Of a DNA stretch of 64,000 nucleotides, positions 1 through 8,716 are shown piece after piece. The notes under the pieces were generated by a model. It searched no databases. It saw only the letters and a list, made by a program, of their open reading frames with translations, and was not told the origin of the DNA. The stretch is from Sphingomonas sp. A2-49. Lineage in GTDB: Bacteria; Pseudomonadota; Alphaproteobacteria; Sphingomonadales; Sphingomonadaceae. The translations under genes were made by a program, and so were the position numbers. Position 1 is the first letter of the stretch. The number at the start of each line of letters is the position of its first letter. The stretch spans positions 1 to 64,000 of the forward strand of contig NZ_JAJLPA010000019.1 in assembly GCF_025548555.1 (NCBI RefSeq), in the 5' to 3' direction.

Positions 1-124
1 CCGCCACGGCGGGTTAATGCAGCGTTTCTATAAACGGCATTGAGCCTGGAGGCCGGGGAGACGATCTCGGCATCCGAACGGGGCGCGGCGTCGTAGCTGC
101 GCTCGAACAACGAACAGGTGCGTC

Positions 125-271
125 ATGCGCAAGGTCATCAAGAGCGGCTTCTTCTGGCAATTCGTCGGCGGCTTCGCCATCGGCGCGGTCGGCGTCGTCA
201 CGCTTCAGCCGGCGAGCGCGCAACCGCCACAGCCGCTGCCCGCCGCCTCGCCGATCGTCCAGGTGCGCTGA
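125..271 (+). CDS. small single-pass membrane or secreted protein, 48 aa
   Basis: This short frame starts [17 protein letters not shown] and ends at TGA 269-271. Residues 1-7 are basic. Residues 8-27 form one hydrophobic stretch, followed by an ALA/Gln/Pro-rich tail, so the protein is either a cleaved secreted peptide or a one-helix membrane protein. Small proteins with this start are common in sphingomonads, but I know of no assigned function. It sits directly upstream of msrA in the same direction with a 53-nt gap, so co-transcription is possible. No strong Shine-Dalgarno is visible. The identification rests on amino-acid pattern only. Confidence 0.6.
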   Translation: MRKVIKSGFFWQFVGGFAIGAVGVVTLQPASAQPPQPLPAASPIVQVR

Positions 272-324
272 TCGTGGCGCCCGCACACCTTGGTGGAACG
301 CGGGCGGCTCCCCATCTCGGTACC

Positions 325-978
325 ATGCTGAAAATCCTGATTCCCGTCGCCGGCATCGCCGCCGCCACCCTCGCCTCCACCGGCTTTGCCGCGGCCGAAC
401 GCGCCGTGCCCATCCCTGCGGCGCGCAGCGACGTGCCCGCGACCGGCCGCGCCCAGACGGCTGTGTTCGCCGGGGGCTGCTTCTGGGGCATGGAGGCGGT
501 GTTCGAACATGTGAAGGGTGTCCGGTCCGTCACCGCGGGCTATGCCGGCGGCAGCGCCACGTCGGCGAGCTACGAGCAGGTCTCGACCGAGACGACGCGT
601 CATGCCGAGGCGGTGCGGGTTGTCTTCGACCCCGCGCAGGTCAGCTATGCGACGCTGCTGCGCGTCTATTTCTCGATCGCGCACGATCCGACCCAGCTCA
701 ACCGGCAGGGGCCCGACAGCGGCACCAGCTATCGCTCGGCGATCTTCCCGCAGGACGCCCGGCAGGCTGCGGTCGCGCGCGCCTATATCGCACAGCTCGG
801 CGCGGCCAGGGCGTTCCCGCGCCCGATCGTGACCCGGATCGAACAGGGCGGCTTCTATCCCGCCGAGGCCTATCACCAGAATTTCTACGACCGGAACCCG
901 ACGCACCCCTATATCGTCCATTGGGACAAGCCAAAGGTCGCGGCGTTCAGGGCCGGTTTCCCGACGCTGTATCGCTGA
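325..978 (+). CDS. msrA: peptide-methionine (S)-S-oxide reductase, exported
   Basis: MsrA reduces methionine-S-sulfoxide in oxidised proteins. The catalytic motif GCFWG is present at about residues 52-56, followed by the family segments GYAGG and [10 protein letters not shown] near the C-terminus. The first ~28 residues ([19 protein letters not shown]) look like a Sec signal peptide, so this copy probably repairs periplasmic proteins instead of cytosolic ones. The length of 217 aa fits an MsrA domain plus signal. The open frame extends further upstream, but the ATG at 325 is the start that gives a sensible signal peptide. No msrB partner is in the window. Confidence 0.9.
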   Translation: MLKILIPVAGIAAATLASTGFAAAERAVPIPAARSDVPATGRAQTAVFAGGCFWGMEAVFEHVKGVRSVTAGYAGGSATSASYEQVSTETTRHAEAVRVVFDPAQVSYATLLRVYFSIAHDPTQLNRQGPDSGTSYRSAIFPQDARQAAVARAYIAQLGAARAFPRPIVTRIEQGGFYPAEAYHQNFYDRNPTHPYIVHWDKPKVAAFRAGFPTLYR

Positions 979-1067
979 TCCGCGATCGACCCCCTCGATC
1001 GTGACGGACCCGAACCGGCCCTGATCGGTTATGCGACCCGAACGCATCGATGCGCAGGGGGATTATC

Positions 1068-2171
1068 GTGATCGACAGACGACGGCTCGAATCGGGCGGG
1101 CTGATCGCCTTTCTGGTGCTGGCGACGCTGGGGCTGATGCTGGTGGTGTCGTCCTTCGCCGGCGCGCTGCTGTGGGCGGTGCTCGCGGCGATCCTGTTCC
1201 AGTCGCTGTTCCGCTGGCTGCTCGCGCGCTGGCCCGGGCATCGCAACCGGGCCGCGGCGACGACGCTGCTCATCATCCTCGTCGCGGTCATCATCCCGGC
1301 GCTGGCGATCGCCGCCATGGTGATCGACCAGACCGCCGGCGTCTATGCCCGCGTGCAAAGCGGCCAGATCGATTTCGCCACCTATTTCCAGCAGATGCAC
1401 GACGCGTTGCCGCAATGGGTGCAGCGTCCGCTCGACCGCTCCGGGCTCGGCAGCTTCGATCGCGCGCAGGCGCGGATCGCCGAGGGGCTGCGCAACAGCT
1501 TCCGCTCGATCGCATCCCAGGCGCTGTCGATCGGGCGCAATGCCGCGGCCTTCCTGCTCGCCTTCGGCGTCGGGCTGTACGTCACCTATTTCCTGCTGCG
1601 CGACGGCGAGACGCTGGCGCCGGCGATCCGCGACGCGCTGCCGCTCGAACGCTCGGTCGCCGACCGGCTGCTCGGCAAGTTCGTCGCGGTGGTGCGTGCG
1701 ACGGTGAAGGGGTCGGTGGTCGTCGGGCTGGTGCAGGGCGCACTGGGCGCGGTCACCTTCTGGATCGTCGGCCTGCCCGCGGCCTTGCTGTGGGGCCTGC
1801 TGATGGCGCTGATGTCGCTGCTGCCCGCGGTCGGGCCGGCGATCGTCTGGGTGCCGGTCGCCGCCTATCTGCTGGCGACGGGCGCGGTGTGGCAGGCGAT
1901 CGTGGTGGTGGTGTCGGGCGTCGCGGTGATCGGCCTTGCCGACAACATCCTGCGGCCGATCCTGGTCGGGCGCGACACCGGCATCCCCGACTGGCTGGTG
2001 CTGGTGACGACGCTGGGCGGGATCGAGGTGGCGGGGCTGAGCGGCATCGTCGTCGGCCCGCTGGTCGCCGCGCTGTTCATCGCCGGCTGGCAGATCCTGA
2101 CCGAACAGCGCCGCGGCCATGCCATCGCCAATCCCGACGCGGCCGACGCGCCGCGCGACGACGGCGGCTGA
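1068..2171 (+). CDS. AI-2E family (PerM-type) membrane permease
   Basis: This is a polytopic membrane protein of about 367 aa with the AI-2E exporter/PerM architecture: paired N-terminal helices, a soluble middle segment (about residues 75-170), then a cluster of helices including a GLPAALLWGLLMALMSLLPA stretch. The family was named after E. coli TqsA, but most members have no proven substrate; some act in Na+/H+ or peptide efflux. The start chosen is GTG 1068 because AGGGGGA lies six bases before it. An in-frame ATG at 1050 has no ribosome site. It stands alone and faces the DUF177 gene, whose stop lies 4 nt away. Confidence 0.85.
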   Translation: MIDRRRLESGGLIAFLVLATLGLMLVVSSFAGALLWAVLAAILFQSLFRWLLARWPGHRNRAAATTLLIILVAVIIPALAIAAMVIDQTAGVYARVQSGQIDFATYFQQMHDALPQWVQRPLDRSGLGSFDRAQARIAEGLRNSFRSIASQALSIGRNAAAFLLAFGVGLYVTYFLLRDGETLAPAIRDALPLERSVADRLLGKFVAVVRATVKGSVVVGLVQGALGAVTFWIVGLPAALLWGLLMALMSLLPAVGPAIVWVPVAAYLLATGAVWQAIVVVVSGVAVIGLADNILRPILVGRDTGIPDWLVLVTTLGGIEVAGLSGIVVGPLVAALFIAGWQILTEQRRGHAIANPDAADAPRDDGG

Positions 2172-2174
2172 CCG

Positions 2175-2693
2175 TCACCGCCCCTCCAGCTTCGCCTTCA
2201 GGTCCTTCAGCGCGCCGAACGGACCGGCTTCCTCTTCACTGATGACACCCGCCTCGCGCAGCGCGGTGGCGGCGTCCGGGCTGCGCGGAAACGGATCGAG
2301 CGCCAGCGCCATCGTCTCCGCCGCCGCCTCGCCCAGGTCGACCGCGCCGCCCTCGATCTCCACGGTGTCGAGTGCGCCGGCGTCGAGCTCGACCTCCTCC
2401 TGCTCGTCGAGTCGTTCGACGAACAGCAGGGCGACCGGCTCGTCGATCGTCGCGTCGAGCGGCACGCCGGTGACCGAGCACGCCTGCACCACCGCGCCGG
2501 ATACGTGACCGCGCACCGCGATGCCGGCCGATTCGCGCCGGACCGCCAGCACCGCCTCCAGCCGATCGACCGCGAGCACGCCGAACCGCGTCGCCAGCGC
2601 CGCGCGCTCGGCGGGGTCGGCGGCGATCCGCACCTCGCGCTCGCCCGCGCCGATCGCATCGAGCCGTTCGGGGCGGCTGAATTCGGGGGTCAT
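2175..2693 (-). CDS. YceD family protein (DUF177)
   Basis: This 172-aa acidic protein matches the YceD/DUF177 family, whose E. coli member lies next to rpmF and has been linked to 23S rRNA/L32 accumulation. The family signature is visible as the C/S-V-x-G-x-P segment (QACSVTGVPLDA) followed by an acidic stretch. The C-terminus GAL KDLKAKLEGR is typical of alphaproteobacterial members. The start is ATG 2693, which overlaps the upstream chaperone stop as ATGA and indicates translational coupling. Unusually for the family, no rpmF follows in this window; the next gene is the convergent permease. Confidence 0.82.
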   Translation of the reverse strand: MTPEFSRPERLDAIGAGEREVRIAADPAERAALATRFGVLAVDRLEAVLAVRRESAGIAVRGHVSGAVVQACSVTGVPLDATIDEPVALLFVERLDEQEEVELDAGALDTVEIEGGAVDLGEAAAETMALALDPFPRSPDAATALREAGVISEEEAGPFGALKDLKAKLEGR

Positions 2694-3196
2694 GCGATCT
2701 CTCCCGCGGTCAGCCGGTCGAGTGGCATGCCGGCAAGCCCGGCGTGCAGCGCGGTCAGGGCGGCGGCGACGTGCGCGACCGCCGCCGCGTCGGGCGCGGT
2801 GCCGCGATACAGGTTGCGGACCAGAGCCGGGCCGAGGTCGCCCGCGGCGATGCCGTCGCGATAGGCGCCGATCCGGCCGCCCAGCATGCTCATCATCTTG
2901 CCGATATGCTTGCCGACGACGATGTCGCCGATCCCCATCTGGCGCAGCTGGCCGTCCATGTCGTCGACGAAGCGCTCGGTCAGGTGCGCCGACAGCGCCG
3001 CCGCCGCGGGCTCCGCCTCCAGCCGGATCAGGACCATCGCCAGCACCGCGGCGATCATGTCGAAGCGGCCGTCGACGGTGTCGGGCACCGCGCCGTCGAG
3101 GTACCAATGCTCCGCCCGCCCGCGCGTCACCACCGCATTGTAGAGCGGCAGCGCGTCCTCGCGCCGCTCCCCGAACAACCGTCCCCACCAGTCCAC
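2690..3196 (-). CDS. ubiquinol-cytochrome c chaperone (CBP3/UQCC1 family)
   Basis: This 168-aa protein has the CBP3-type helical chaperone domain (LYNAVVTRGRAEHWYL near the start, then ERFVDDMDGQLRQMGIGD in the middle). In mitochondria and alphaproteobacteria the family assists cytochrome b/bc1 complex assembly. GTG 3196 is preferred because GAAGGA lies seven bases upstream. A longer frame from 3295 adds a basic, poorly conserved tail. It is the first gene of a two-gene unit with the DUF177 gene (4-nt ATGA overlap), an arrangement common in sphingomonads. It is divergent from the BamE-like gene. Confidence 0.85.
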   Translation of the reverse strand: MDWWGRLFGERREDALPLYNAVVTRGRAEHWYLDGAVPDTVDGRFDMIAAVLAMVLIRLEAEPAAAALSAHLTERFVDDMDGQLRQMGIGDIVVGKHIGKMMSMLGGRIGAYRDGIAAGDLGPALVRNLYRGTAPDAAAVAHVAAALTALHAGLAGMPLDRLTAGEIA

Positions 3197-3317
3197 GTCG
3201 CGTCCTTCACCTGTGCGCGGCGACAGCCGGCGCTTGATGCCCATCCGTCCTTCGCATATCGAGGCGATCGGCGGGCGATGCAATCGACCATGCACGCGGC
3301 CGCCGCTGGAGATAGTG

Positions 3318-3812
3318 ATGAGCGTATCCTTTGCCCGTGGCGGCCTGATCCTCGGCCTCGGGCTGACCGTCGCGGCGGGCGCCTGCGCGCCGCTTCGCTC
3401 GCACCAGGGCTATATCGTCGACGTCGACCTCGTCAATTCGGTGCAGCCGGGCGTCGATACGCGTCAGTCGGTCGCCGCGGTGCTGGGCCGCCCGACGATC
3501 GCGAGCCAGTTCGGTGCCGAGGACTGGTATTATGTCGCGCGCGACAGTCGCAACCTGAACTTCCAGAAGCCCAGGGCCAAGGACCAGATCACGCTGAAGA
3601 TCAGCTTCGATCCCGCCGGCACGGTCCGGACGATCACGCGCACCGGCGTCGACCAGATCGCCAGCGTCGATCCCTATGGCAAGACGACGCCGACCCTGGG
3701 CAAGAAGCGCGGCTTCTTCGAGGACCTGTTCGGCAACATCGGCACGGTCGGTGCCGCGGGTGCCGGTGGACCGGGCGGTGGTGGCGGCGGCGGCGGTCGC
3801 GACCAGCCGTAA
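3318..3812 (+). CDS. bamE: BamE-like outer-membrane assembly lipoprotein (SmpA/OmlA domain)
   Basis: The protein begins with a signal sequence ending in the lipobox-like AAGAC, so it is probably an outer-membrane lipoprotein. The SmpA/OmlA fold is recognisable by VQPGVDTRQSVAAVLGRPT and the DWYYVARDS segment. BamE supports the BAM complex that inserts beta-barrel proteins. The C-terminal 25 residues form a Gly-rich low-complexity tail (GPGGGGGGGG) that E. coli BamE lacks. Length is 164 aa. The start is ATG 3318 with GGAG about seven bases before it. The 120-bp spacer to the divergent chaperone gene presumably carries both promoters. Confidence 0.85.
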   Translation: MSVSFARGGLILGLGLTVAAGACAPLRSHQGYIVDVDLVNSVQPGVDTRQSVAAVLGRPTIASQFGAEDWYYVARDSRNLNFQKPRAKDQITLKISFDPAGTVRTITRTGVDQIASVDPYGKTTPTLGKKRGFFEDLFGNIGTVGAAGAGGPGGGGGGGGRDQP

Positions 3813-4334
3813 CCCGTACCCGACACTCTGGACTTCCCGTCGCCTGGCGTTGGCCGCGCCGCCTGCTACGCATCGGCGCGGCCGTGCCGTGCTTGGACCG
3901 GCACTGATCCCGAAAGGGGAAAGGGATCAGTGACGGCAAACGCGCCGGTCGCCGATTGGTTCGCGGCGTTGCACGGCTGCGCAATATTATTTGCTTCGCC
4001 ATAACGCCCGGGTGCGGTGCTAGTCGCGCGTGGTTCGTGAACCGCCCTACGTCGGCCCGCAGGCGTTTCCATCATTCCCCTCCAAGCCGTCCTACTGTTC
4101 GCATTCCGCGTCCGGGATGACGGGGGGCGTTTGCGTCCGATCCCGGGATCCGATCGCACCGAATCGGACCATGCCATGTCCCCGACGCGACGCGCCCTTT
4201 CGATTCGGCAGTCGATCGTGCTGTCATGCGGCGCGGACCGCCGCGGATTGCTGGCGCGCATAGGGACTTGAGCGAAACCCCTTGCGCCAATCGTATCCGA
4301 AATGGTCATATCGGTGCGAAGGGGCGGGGGCTCG
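3813..4334. other. intergenic region, 522 bp, no convincing gene
   Basis: The open frames here on both strands have Arg/Ser/Pro-rich translations without family resemblance, and I do not call a gene. The only clear structure is the perfect 10-bp inverted repeat at 3902-3932. An AT-rich patch (AATATTATTTGCTTC, about 3982-3996) is conspicuous in this GC-rich context and may hold a promoter. Confidence 0.5.
3902..3932. repeat. perfect 10-bp inverted repeat (stem-loop)
   Basis: CACTGATCCC (3902-3911) is matched exactly by GGGATCAGTG (3923-3932) around an 11-nt A/G-only loop. There is no T-run on either side, so it is not a classical intrinsic terminator. It lies 90 bp after the bamE stop. Confidence 0.6.
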
Positions 4335-5729
4335 ATGGATGTTCTGACGGGCGCGCTCGATGTGATGGCGCGCGAAACGATGCTGTTCGCCGCCGCCGGG
4401 CTGCTGATCGGCGGGCTGGACGATCTGGCGGTCGACCTGTGCTTCCTCGTCCACCGGCTGTTCCACTGGCGTACACCGCCGTTGCGGCTGGAGTCGCTCG
4501 CCGCCCCCGTCGTGCCGCGCCCGTTCGCGGTCTTCGTCGCGGCGTGGGACGAACAGGCGGTGATCGGGGCGATGCTGTCGGCAGCGGTCGCGCGGTTCGA
4601 TCATCCCGACTACCGGCTGTACGTCGGCGTCTATCCCAACGATCCCGGCACGATCGCCGCCGCCGGCGCGGTCGCGGCGACCGACCGGCGCATCCGGATC
4701 GTCGTCGGCGAGCGCGACGGGCCGACGACCAAGGCGGATTGCCTGAACACGCTGTGGCACGCGCTGGTCCGTGACGATGCGGCCGACGCTCGGGCGACGG
4801 CGGCGGTCGTGCTGCACGATGCCGAGGACATGGTGCATCCCGCCGAACTGACCGTGTTCGACGCGCTGGTCGACGCACGGGCGGTGGTGCAACTGCCGGT
4901 GCTGCCGCTGATCCGCCGCGGATCGCTGGTGTCGGGCCATTATGCCGACGAATTCGCCTATGCGCACAGCGTCCAGCAGCCCGTCCGCGCGCTGCTCGGC
5001 GCGGCGATGCCGCTCGCCGGCACGGGCTGCGCGATCGCGACGGGACTGCTCGCGGGGATCGCCGAGGAACGCGGCGGCGCGCCGTTCGACGACAGCAGCC
5101 TGACCGAGGATTACGAGCTGGGCCTGCACGTCGCCGCGCGTGGCGGCATCGGCCGCTTCGTGCGCGTGCGCGATCCGCGCGACGGCAGCCTCGTGGCGGT
5201 GCGTGCCTATTTCCCCGAAACCCTGGTCGCGGCGACGCGGCAAAAGGCGCGATGGATGACCGGGATCGCGCTCGCGGGCTGGGATCGCACGGGGTGGGCG
5301 CGGCCGCGCGCCTTCGCCGACCATTGGATGCGGATGCGCGACCGGCGCGCGCCGCTGTCGGTGCTGGTGCTCGCGGTCGCCTATGTCGCGGTGATGCTGT
5401 GGCCGCTGGCGCTGGCGGCGCACTGGCTCGGGGGGCGCGCCGACGGGGGCGACCGGCTGGCCGACTGGCTGCTCGCCACGACCACCGCGCTGCTCGGCTG
5501 GCGGCTGGCGATGCGGATCGCCTGTACCGGCCACGCCTATGGCTGGCGCGAGGCGGGCTGGTCGCTGCCGCGCTTCTTCGTAGGCAATCTCGTCTCGCTG
5601 GTCGCGGCGCCGCGGGCGTTGCATCGCTACTGGCGGCTGCTGCGCGGCGCGCCGCTGGTCTGGGACAAGACGACGCACGTGTTTCCGGACGATGCCATGC
5701 CGGCCCCTGCGGCGCCGTTGCCGGCGTGA
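4335..5729 (+). CDS. family-2 glycosyltransferase, NfrB-like (phage N4 adsorption protein B type)
   Basis: This 464-aa membrane-bound glycosyltransferase has an N-terminal hydrophobic helix and a GT2 core with the acidic motifs HDAED (about residue 157) and TEDYELG (about residue 259). The processive-type signature QKARW (about residue 307) follows, then C-terminal transmembrane helices. The family includes NfrB of E. coli, the inner-membrane enzyme that helps make the NGR exopolysaccharide used by phage N4. This protein is shorter than NfrB (about 745 aa) and lacks its C-terminal extension. The start ATG 4335 follows a G-rich ribosome site. It overlaps the next gene as GTGA. Confidence 0.8.
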   Translation: MDVLTGALDVMARETMLFAAAGLLIGGLDDLAVDLCFLVHRLFHWRTPPLRLESLAAPVVPRPFAVFVAAWDEQAVIGAMLSAAVARFDHPDYRLYVGVYPNDPGTIAAAGAVAATDRRIRIVVGERDGPTTKADCLNTLWHALVRDDAADARATAAVVLHDAEDMVHPAELTVFDALVDARAVVQLPVLPLIRRGSLVSGHYADEFAYAHSVQQPVRALLGAAMPLAGTGCAIATGLLAGIAEERGGAPFDDSSLTEDYELGLHVAARGGIGRFVRVRDPRDGSLVAVRAYFPETLVAATRQKARWMTGIALAGWDRTGWARPRAFADHWMRMRDRRAPLSVLVLAVAYVAVMLWPLALAAHWLGGRADGGDRLADWLLATTTALLGWRLAMRIACTGHAYGWREAGWSLPRFFVGNLVSLVAAPRALHRYWRLLRGAPLVWDKTTHVFPDDAMPAPAAPLPA

Positions 5730-6724
5730 CCGGCGGCCGGCCGCTGCGGTTTCTCGCGCTCCTGCTGTGCGGCTGGGCGGGGGCGCGCGGCGTGGACATC
5801 TATCGTCGTGGGATCGCGGTGCCGGCGGCGGTCATGCAGGTGGCGGAGAAACTGGCGTCGGCGATCGGCGTGCCCAGGGCGATGGCGGCCCCGCTGGGCC
5901 TGCCGCCACGGTACGCGATCCGCACGGCGGCGACGCGGCCGCGCGTCCGGACGCCCATGCCACCGGCCCCGGTGACCGCCGCGGCGACGGACCAGCGGCC
6001 ACCGGGCCGCGCGGCGTCGATCGCCGGACCGCCCCCTGTGGACGGGCAGGTCCCGGCACTCGCGCCGGCGGTCCTGCCGCCGCCCCGCACCCCCGCCGGT
6101 TCGCGGTGGAGCGGCAGCGCGTGGCTGATCGCGCGCGACGGCAGCACGTTGGGCGCGCCGGGTGGCCAGCTCGGCGCGTCGCAGGCGGGCGTGCGGGTGC
6201 TGCATGCGCTCGGCGGCAGCCGGCGGCTGGCCCTCGCGGCACGGCTGTCGGCGCCCCTGTCCGGACGCGGGCGCGAAGCCGCGATCGGCGTCGACTGGCA
6301 GCCGACGCGCGCGCCCGTCCACCTCGTCGCCGAACACCGCCTCGCGCTCGACGGGGGGGCGAGCGGACCGATGGTGGGGATCGTCGCGGGCTTTGGCCCG
6401 GCGGCGGTGGTGCGCGGGGTGACGATCGAGGCCTATGGCCAGGCCGGGGTGGTCGCCCGCACCGGCGGCGGCGGCTTTGCAGACGGAGCGATGCGCGTCG
6501 CGCATCCGCTCGCCACCGTCGGCGGGCTGGCGATCGACATCGGTGCGGGCCTGTGGGGCGGCGCGCAACGCGGCGCGGCGCGGCTCGACGCGGGGCCGTC
6601 GCTGGGCGCGGTCGTGTCGCTGGGCGGGCGGCGTGTCCGGCTGGCGGCCGATTGGCGCCAGCGCATCGCGGGCGACGCCCGGCCCGGATCGGGGCCGGCG
6701 CTGTCGATCGGCACCGACTTCTGA
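5726..6724 (+). CDS. putative exported partner of the glycosyltransferase, NfrA C-terminal-like
   Basis: Start GTG 5726 overlaps the stop of the glycosyltransferase gene by four bases, so the two are translationally coupled. The N-terminus is hydrophobic (RPLRFLALLLCGWAGARG). A Pro/Ala-rich linker follows (about residues 60-130), then a 200-aa domain with alternating beta-strand patterns (GRGREAAIGVDWQP, GAGLWGGAQRG) ending in Phe. The pattern and position resemble the C-terminal domain of NfrA, the outer-membrane partner of NfrB. NfrA itself is far longer and carries TPR repeats that are absent here. Function as an export partner or anchor for a polysaccharide is inferred from this pairing. 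Confidence 0.6.
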   Translation: MTGGRPLRFLALLLCGWAGARGVDIYRRGIAVPAAVMQVAEKLASAIGVPRAMAAPLGLPPRYAIRTAATRPRVRTPMPPAPVTAAATDQRPPGRAASIAGPPPVDGQVPALAPAVLPPPRTPAGSRWSGSAWLIARDGSTLGAPGGQLGASQAGVRVLHALGGSRRLALAARLSAPLSGRGREAAIGVDWQPTRAPVHLVAEHRLALDGGASGPMVGIVAGFGPAAVVRGVTIEAYGQAGVVARTGGGGFADGAMRVAHPLATVGGLAIDIGAGLWGGAQRGAARLDAGPSLGAVVSLGGRRVRLAADWRQRIAGDARPGSGPALSIGTDF

Positions 6725-6984
6725 TCGCTTTGGGGGGGGCGGCAGATGGCGTCTCGCGGACGACACGGACGCGTGGCGCGCCGGGCGCCGGCGCGCTCCG
6801 ATCCATGGCGATCGCCGGCAGGCCCACGCTGTTTCGAGGTCACGCCGCACGCGGGCAGGGTGCGGCTGCGTCGATGGGCAATCCGGCCGCGTCAATCGGA
6901 TCGGGGCCTGCGCCGACGCGCGAGCCCTGCCGCCCGCATGTCGATCCCGCCTAGTGCGATGCGGACGGCGGGCTATAACGCGGC

Positions 6985-7899
6985 GTGGACGTCTACCTTC
7001 CCATCGCCAACCTGTCGGTCAACGCGCTCGTCATCGTCCTGCTGGGCGGCGGCGTCGGGCTGCTGTCGGGGATGTTCGGGGTCGGCGGCGGCTTCCTGAC
7101 GACGCCGCTGCTCATCATCTACGGCATCCCGCCGACCGTCGCGGCGGCATCGTCCGCGAGCCAGGTGACGGGTGCCAGCGTGTCGGGGGTGGTCGCGCAT
7201 TTCGCCCGCAACGGCGTCGATACCAAGATGGGCGGCGTGCTGGTGGCGGGCGGTATCCTCGGCAGTTTCGCGGGCGCCTGGATCTTTCGCCTGCTCCAGG
7301 CGAGCGGCCAGATCGATACGGTGATCGGCATCGTCTACGTCGTCATGCTGGGGTCGATCGGCACGCTGATGGCGCGCGAATCGATCGGCGCGATCGGGGT
7401 CGCGCGCGGGCGGCGGGCCCCCCGGCCACGCAAGCGCCGCCATCATCCGCTGGTCGCGGCGCTGCCGCTGCGCACGCGCTTCTACGCCTCGGGGCTCTAC
7501 ATCTCGCCGCTGGCGCCGCTGTTGCTGGGCTTCGGCACCGGCATCCTCACGATCCTGCTCGGCATCGGCGGCGGCTTCATCCTCGTGCCGGCGATGATCT
7601 ACCTGCTCGGCATGGCGACCAGCGTCGTCGTCGGTACCTCGCTGTTCCAGACGCTGTTCGTCACCGCGATCGCGACGATGGTGCATGCGACCACGACCAA
7701 GGCGGTGGACATCGTCCTCGCCGGCCTGCTCCTCGTTGGATCGGTGATCGGCGCGCAACTCGGCGCGCGCTTCGCCACCAAGGTGAAGCCCGAATATCTG
7801 CGCCTGGCGCTCGCGGTCATGGTGCTGCTGGTCGGGCTGCGCATCCTGCTCGGGCTCGTCTGGCGGCCGGAAGACATCTTTACGGTCGAACTGACGTGA
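6985..7899 (+). CDS. TSUP (TauE/SafE) family sulfite or organic-acid permease
   Basis: This is a 304-aa polytopic membrane protein with the duplicated TSUP pattern: each half carries a GVGGGFLTTP- or GIGGGFILVP-type loop. The family exports or imports sulfite, sulfoacetate, taurine breakdown products and similar anions. The substrate here is not readable from sequence. A basic cytosolic linker (RGRRAPRPRKRRHHP) joins the halves. The start is GTG 6985; CTATAACG at 6972-6979 could be a -10 element. It overlaps the TIGR02186 gene by four bases (GTGA), a pairing known in alphaproteobacteria. Confidence 0.88.
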   Translation: MDVYLPIANLSVNALVIVLLGGGVGLLSGMFGVGGGFLTTPLLIIYGIPPTVAAASSASQVTGASVSGVVAHFARNGVDTKMGGVLVAGGILGSFAGAWIFRLLQASGQIDTVIGIVYVVMLGSIGTLMARESIGAIGVARGRRAPRPRKRRHHPLVAALPLRTRFYASGLYISPLAPLLLGFGTGILTILLGIGGGFILVPAMIYLLGMATSVVVGTSLFQTLFVTAIATMVHATTTKAVDIVLAGLLLVGSVIGAQLGARFATKVKPEYLRLALAVMVLLVGLRILLGLVWRPEDIFTVELT

Positions 7900-8657
7900 G
7901 GCGCACGCTGCCGCTGCTGCTGGCGCCGCTGCTGATGGGGCAGGCGCCCAAGCCCGTGCTGGTCCCCGACGTGTCGCAGCGCAATATCGAGATCGCCTAC
8001 AGCTTCACCGGCGCCGAACTGCTGCTGTTCGGCGCGATCCTCTACCCCGGCGGGCGGCTGCCGCGCGGCGAGGCACCGACCGACATCGTCGTGGTGGTGA
8101 AGGGGCCGACGCAGCCCGTACTGGTGCGCGAAAAGCAGAAGGTCGCCGGCATCTGGATCAACGCCGAGCACCAGCGCTACAGCTCGGCACCCAGCTTCTA
8201 CGCGCTGGCCTCGTCGCGGCCGATCGATCGGATCGTCGACGAGCGGACGCGCGCGATCTACGAACTGGGTCTCGGCAGCCTGCAACTCTCGCCCGGATCG
8301 AGCGCGACCAGTTCGGTCGAGCATCGCTTCCAGCAGGGCCTCGTCGCGCTGCGCCGCCGTGCCGGCCTGTACCTGGAGGCGCCGCGTGCGGTCGAGATCA
8401 CCGACGGCGTCCTCTACCGCGCGCGGCTGACGATCCCCGCGCGCGTCCCCGTCGGCCGGTTCACCGCCGAAACCTTCCTGATCCGCGACGGCCGCGTGCT
8501 CGCGGCGGCGGTGCGCGACATCGACATCCGCAAGTCGGGGTTCGAACGCTTCGTGGCGCGCGCCGCGGACCGCGAATCGGTCGCCTACGGATTGGTTGCG
8601 GTCGCGCTGTCGATCGGGCTGGGCCTGTCGGCGGGCTGGATCGCGCGGCGTATCTGA
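7896..8657 (+). CDS. TIGR02186 family membrane-anchored periplasmic protein
   Basis: This 253-aa protein has an N-terminal signal (RRTLPLLLAPLLMGQA), a periplasmic beta-rich domain beginning VPDVSQRNIEIAYSFTGAEL, and one C-terminal transmembrane helix (residues about 228-250). This matches TIGR02186, a family of unknown function found almost always beside TSUP permeases. The neighbouring TSUP gene overlaps it by GTGA, supporting a joint role as an accessory subunit, although that is inference. IVVVVKGP and the repeated RDG segments are the clearest family landmarks. Confidence 0.8.
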   Translation: MRRTLPLLLAPLLMGQAPKPVLVPDVSQRNIEIAYSFTGAELLLFGAILYPGGRLPRGEAPTDIVVVVKGPTQPVLVREKQKVAGIWINAEHQRYSSAPSFYALASSRPIDRIVDERTRAIYELGLGSLQLSPGSSATSSVEHRFQQGLVALRRRAGLYLEAPRAVEITDGVLYRARLTIPARVPVGRFTAETFLIRDGRVLAAAVRDIDIRKSGFERFVARAADRESVAYGLVAVALSIGLGLSAGWIARRI

Positions 8658-8716
8658 CTCACCCTATCTTAACCGCTCGACCGTACGTCCTGAAGCCGAA
8701 TGGACGAGGATAGACC

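Noticed and set aside
4090..4130. GCATTCCGCGTCCGGGATGAC, looking like half of a REP palindrome
   Set aside because: The second half is missing and only one short arm can be paired. Not enough to call a repeat.
3866..4309. Open frame of 147 codons on the minus strand upstream of the glycosyltransferase
   Set aside because: Composition is Arg/Ser/Pro-rich without domains or ribosome site, and it spans an inverted repeat.
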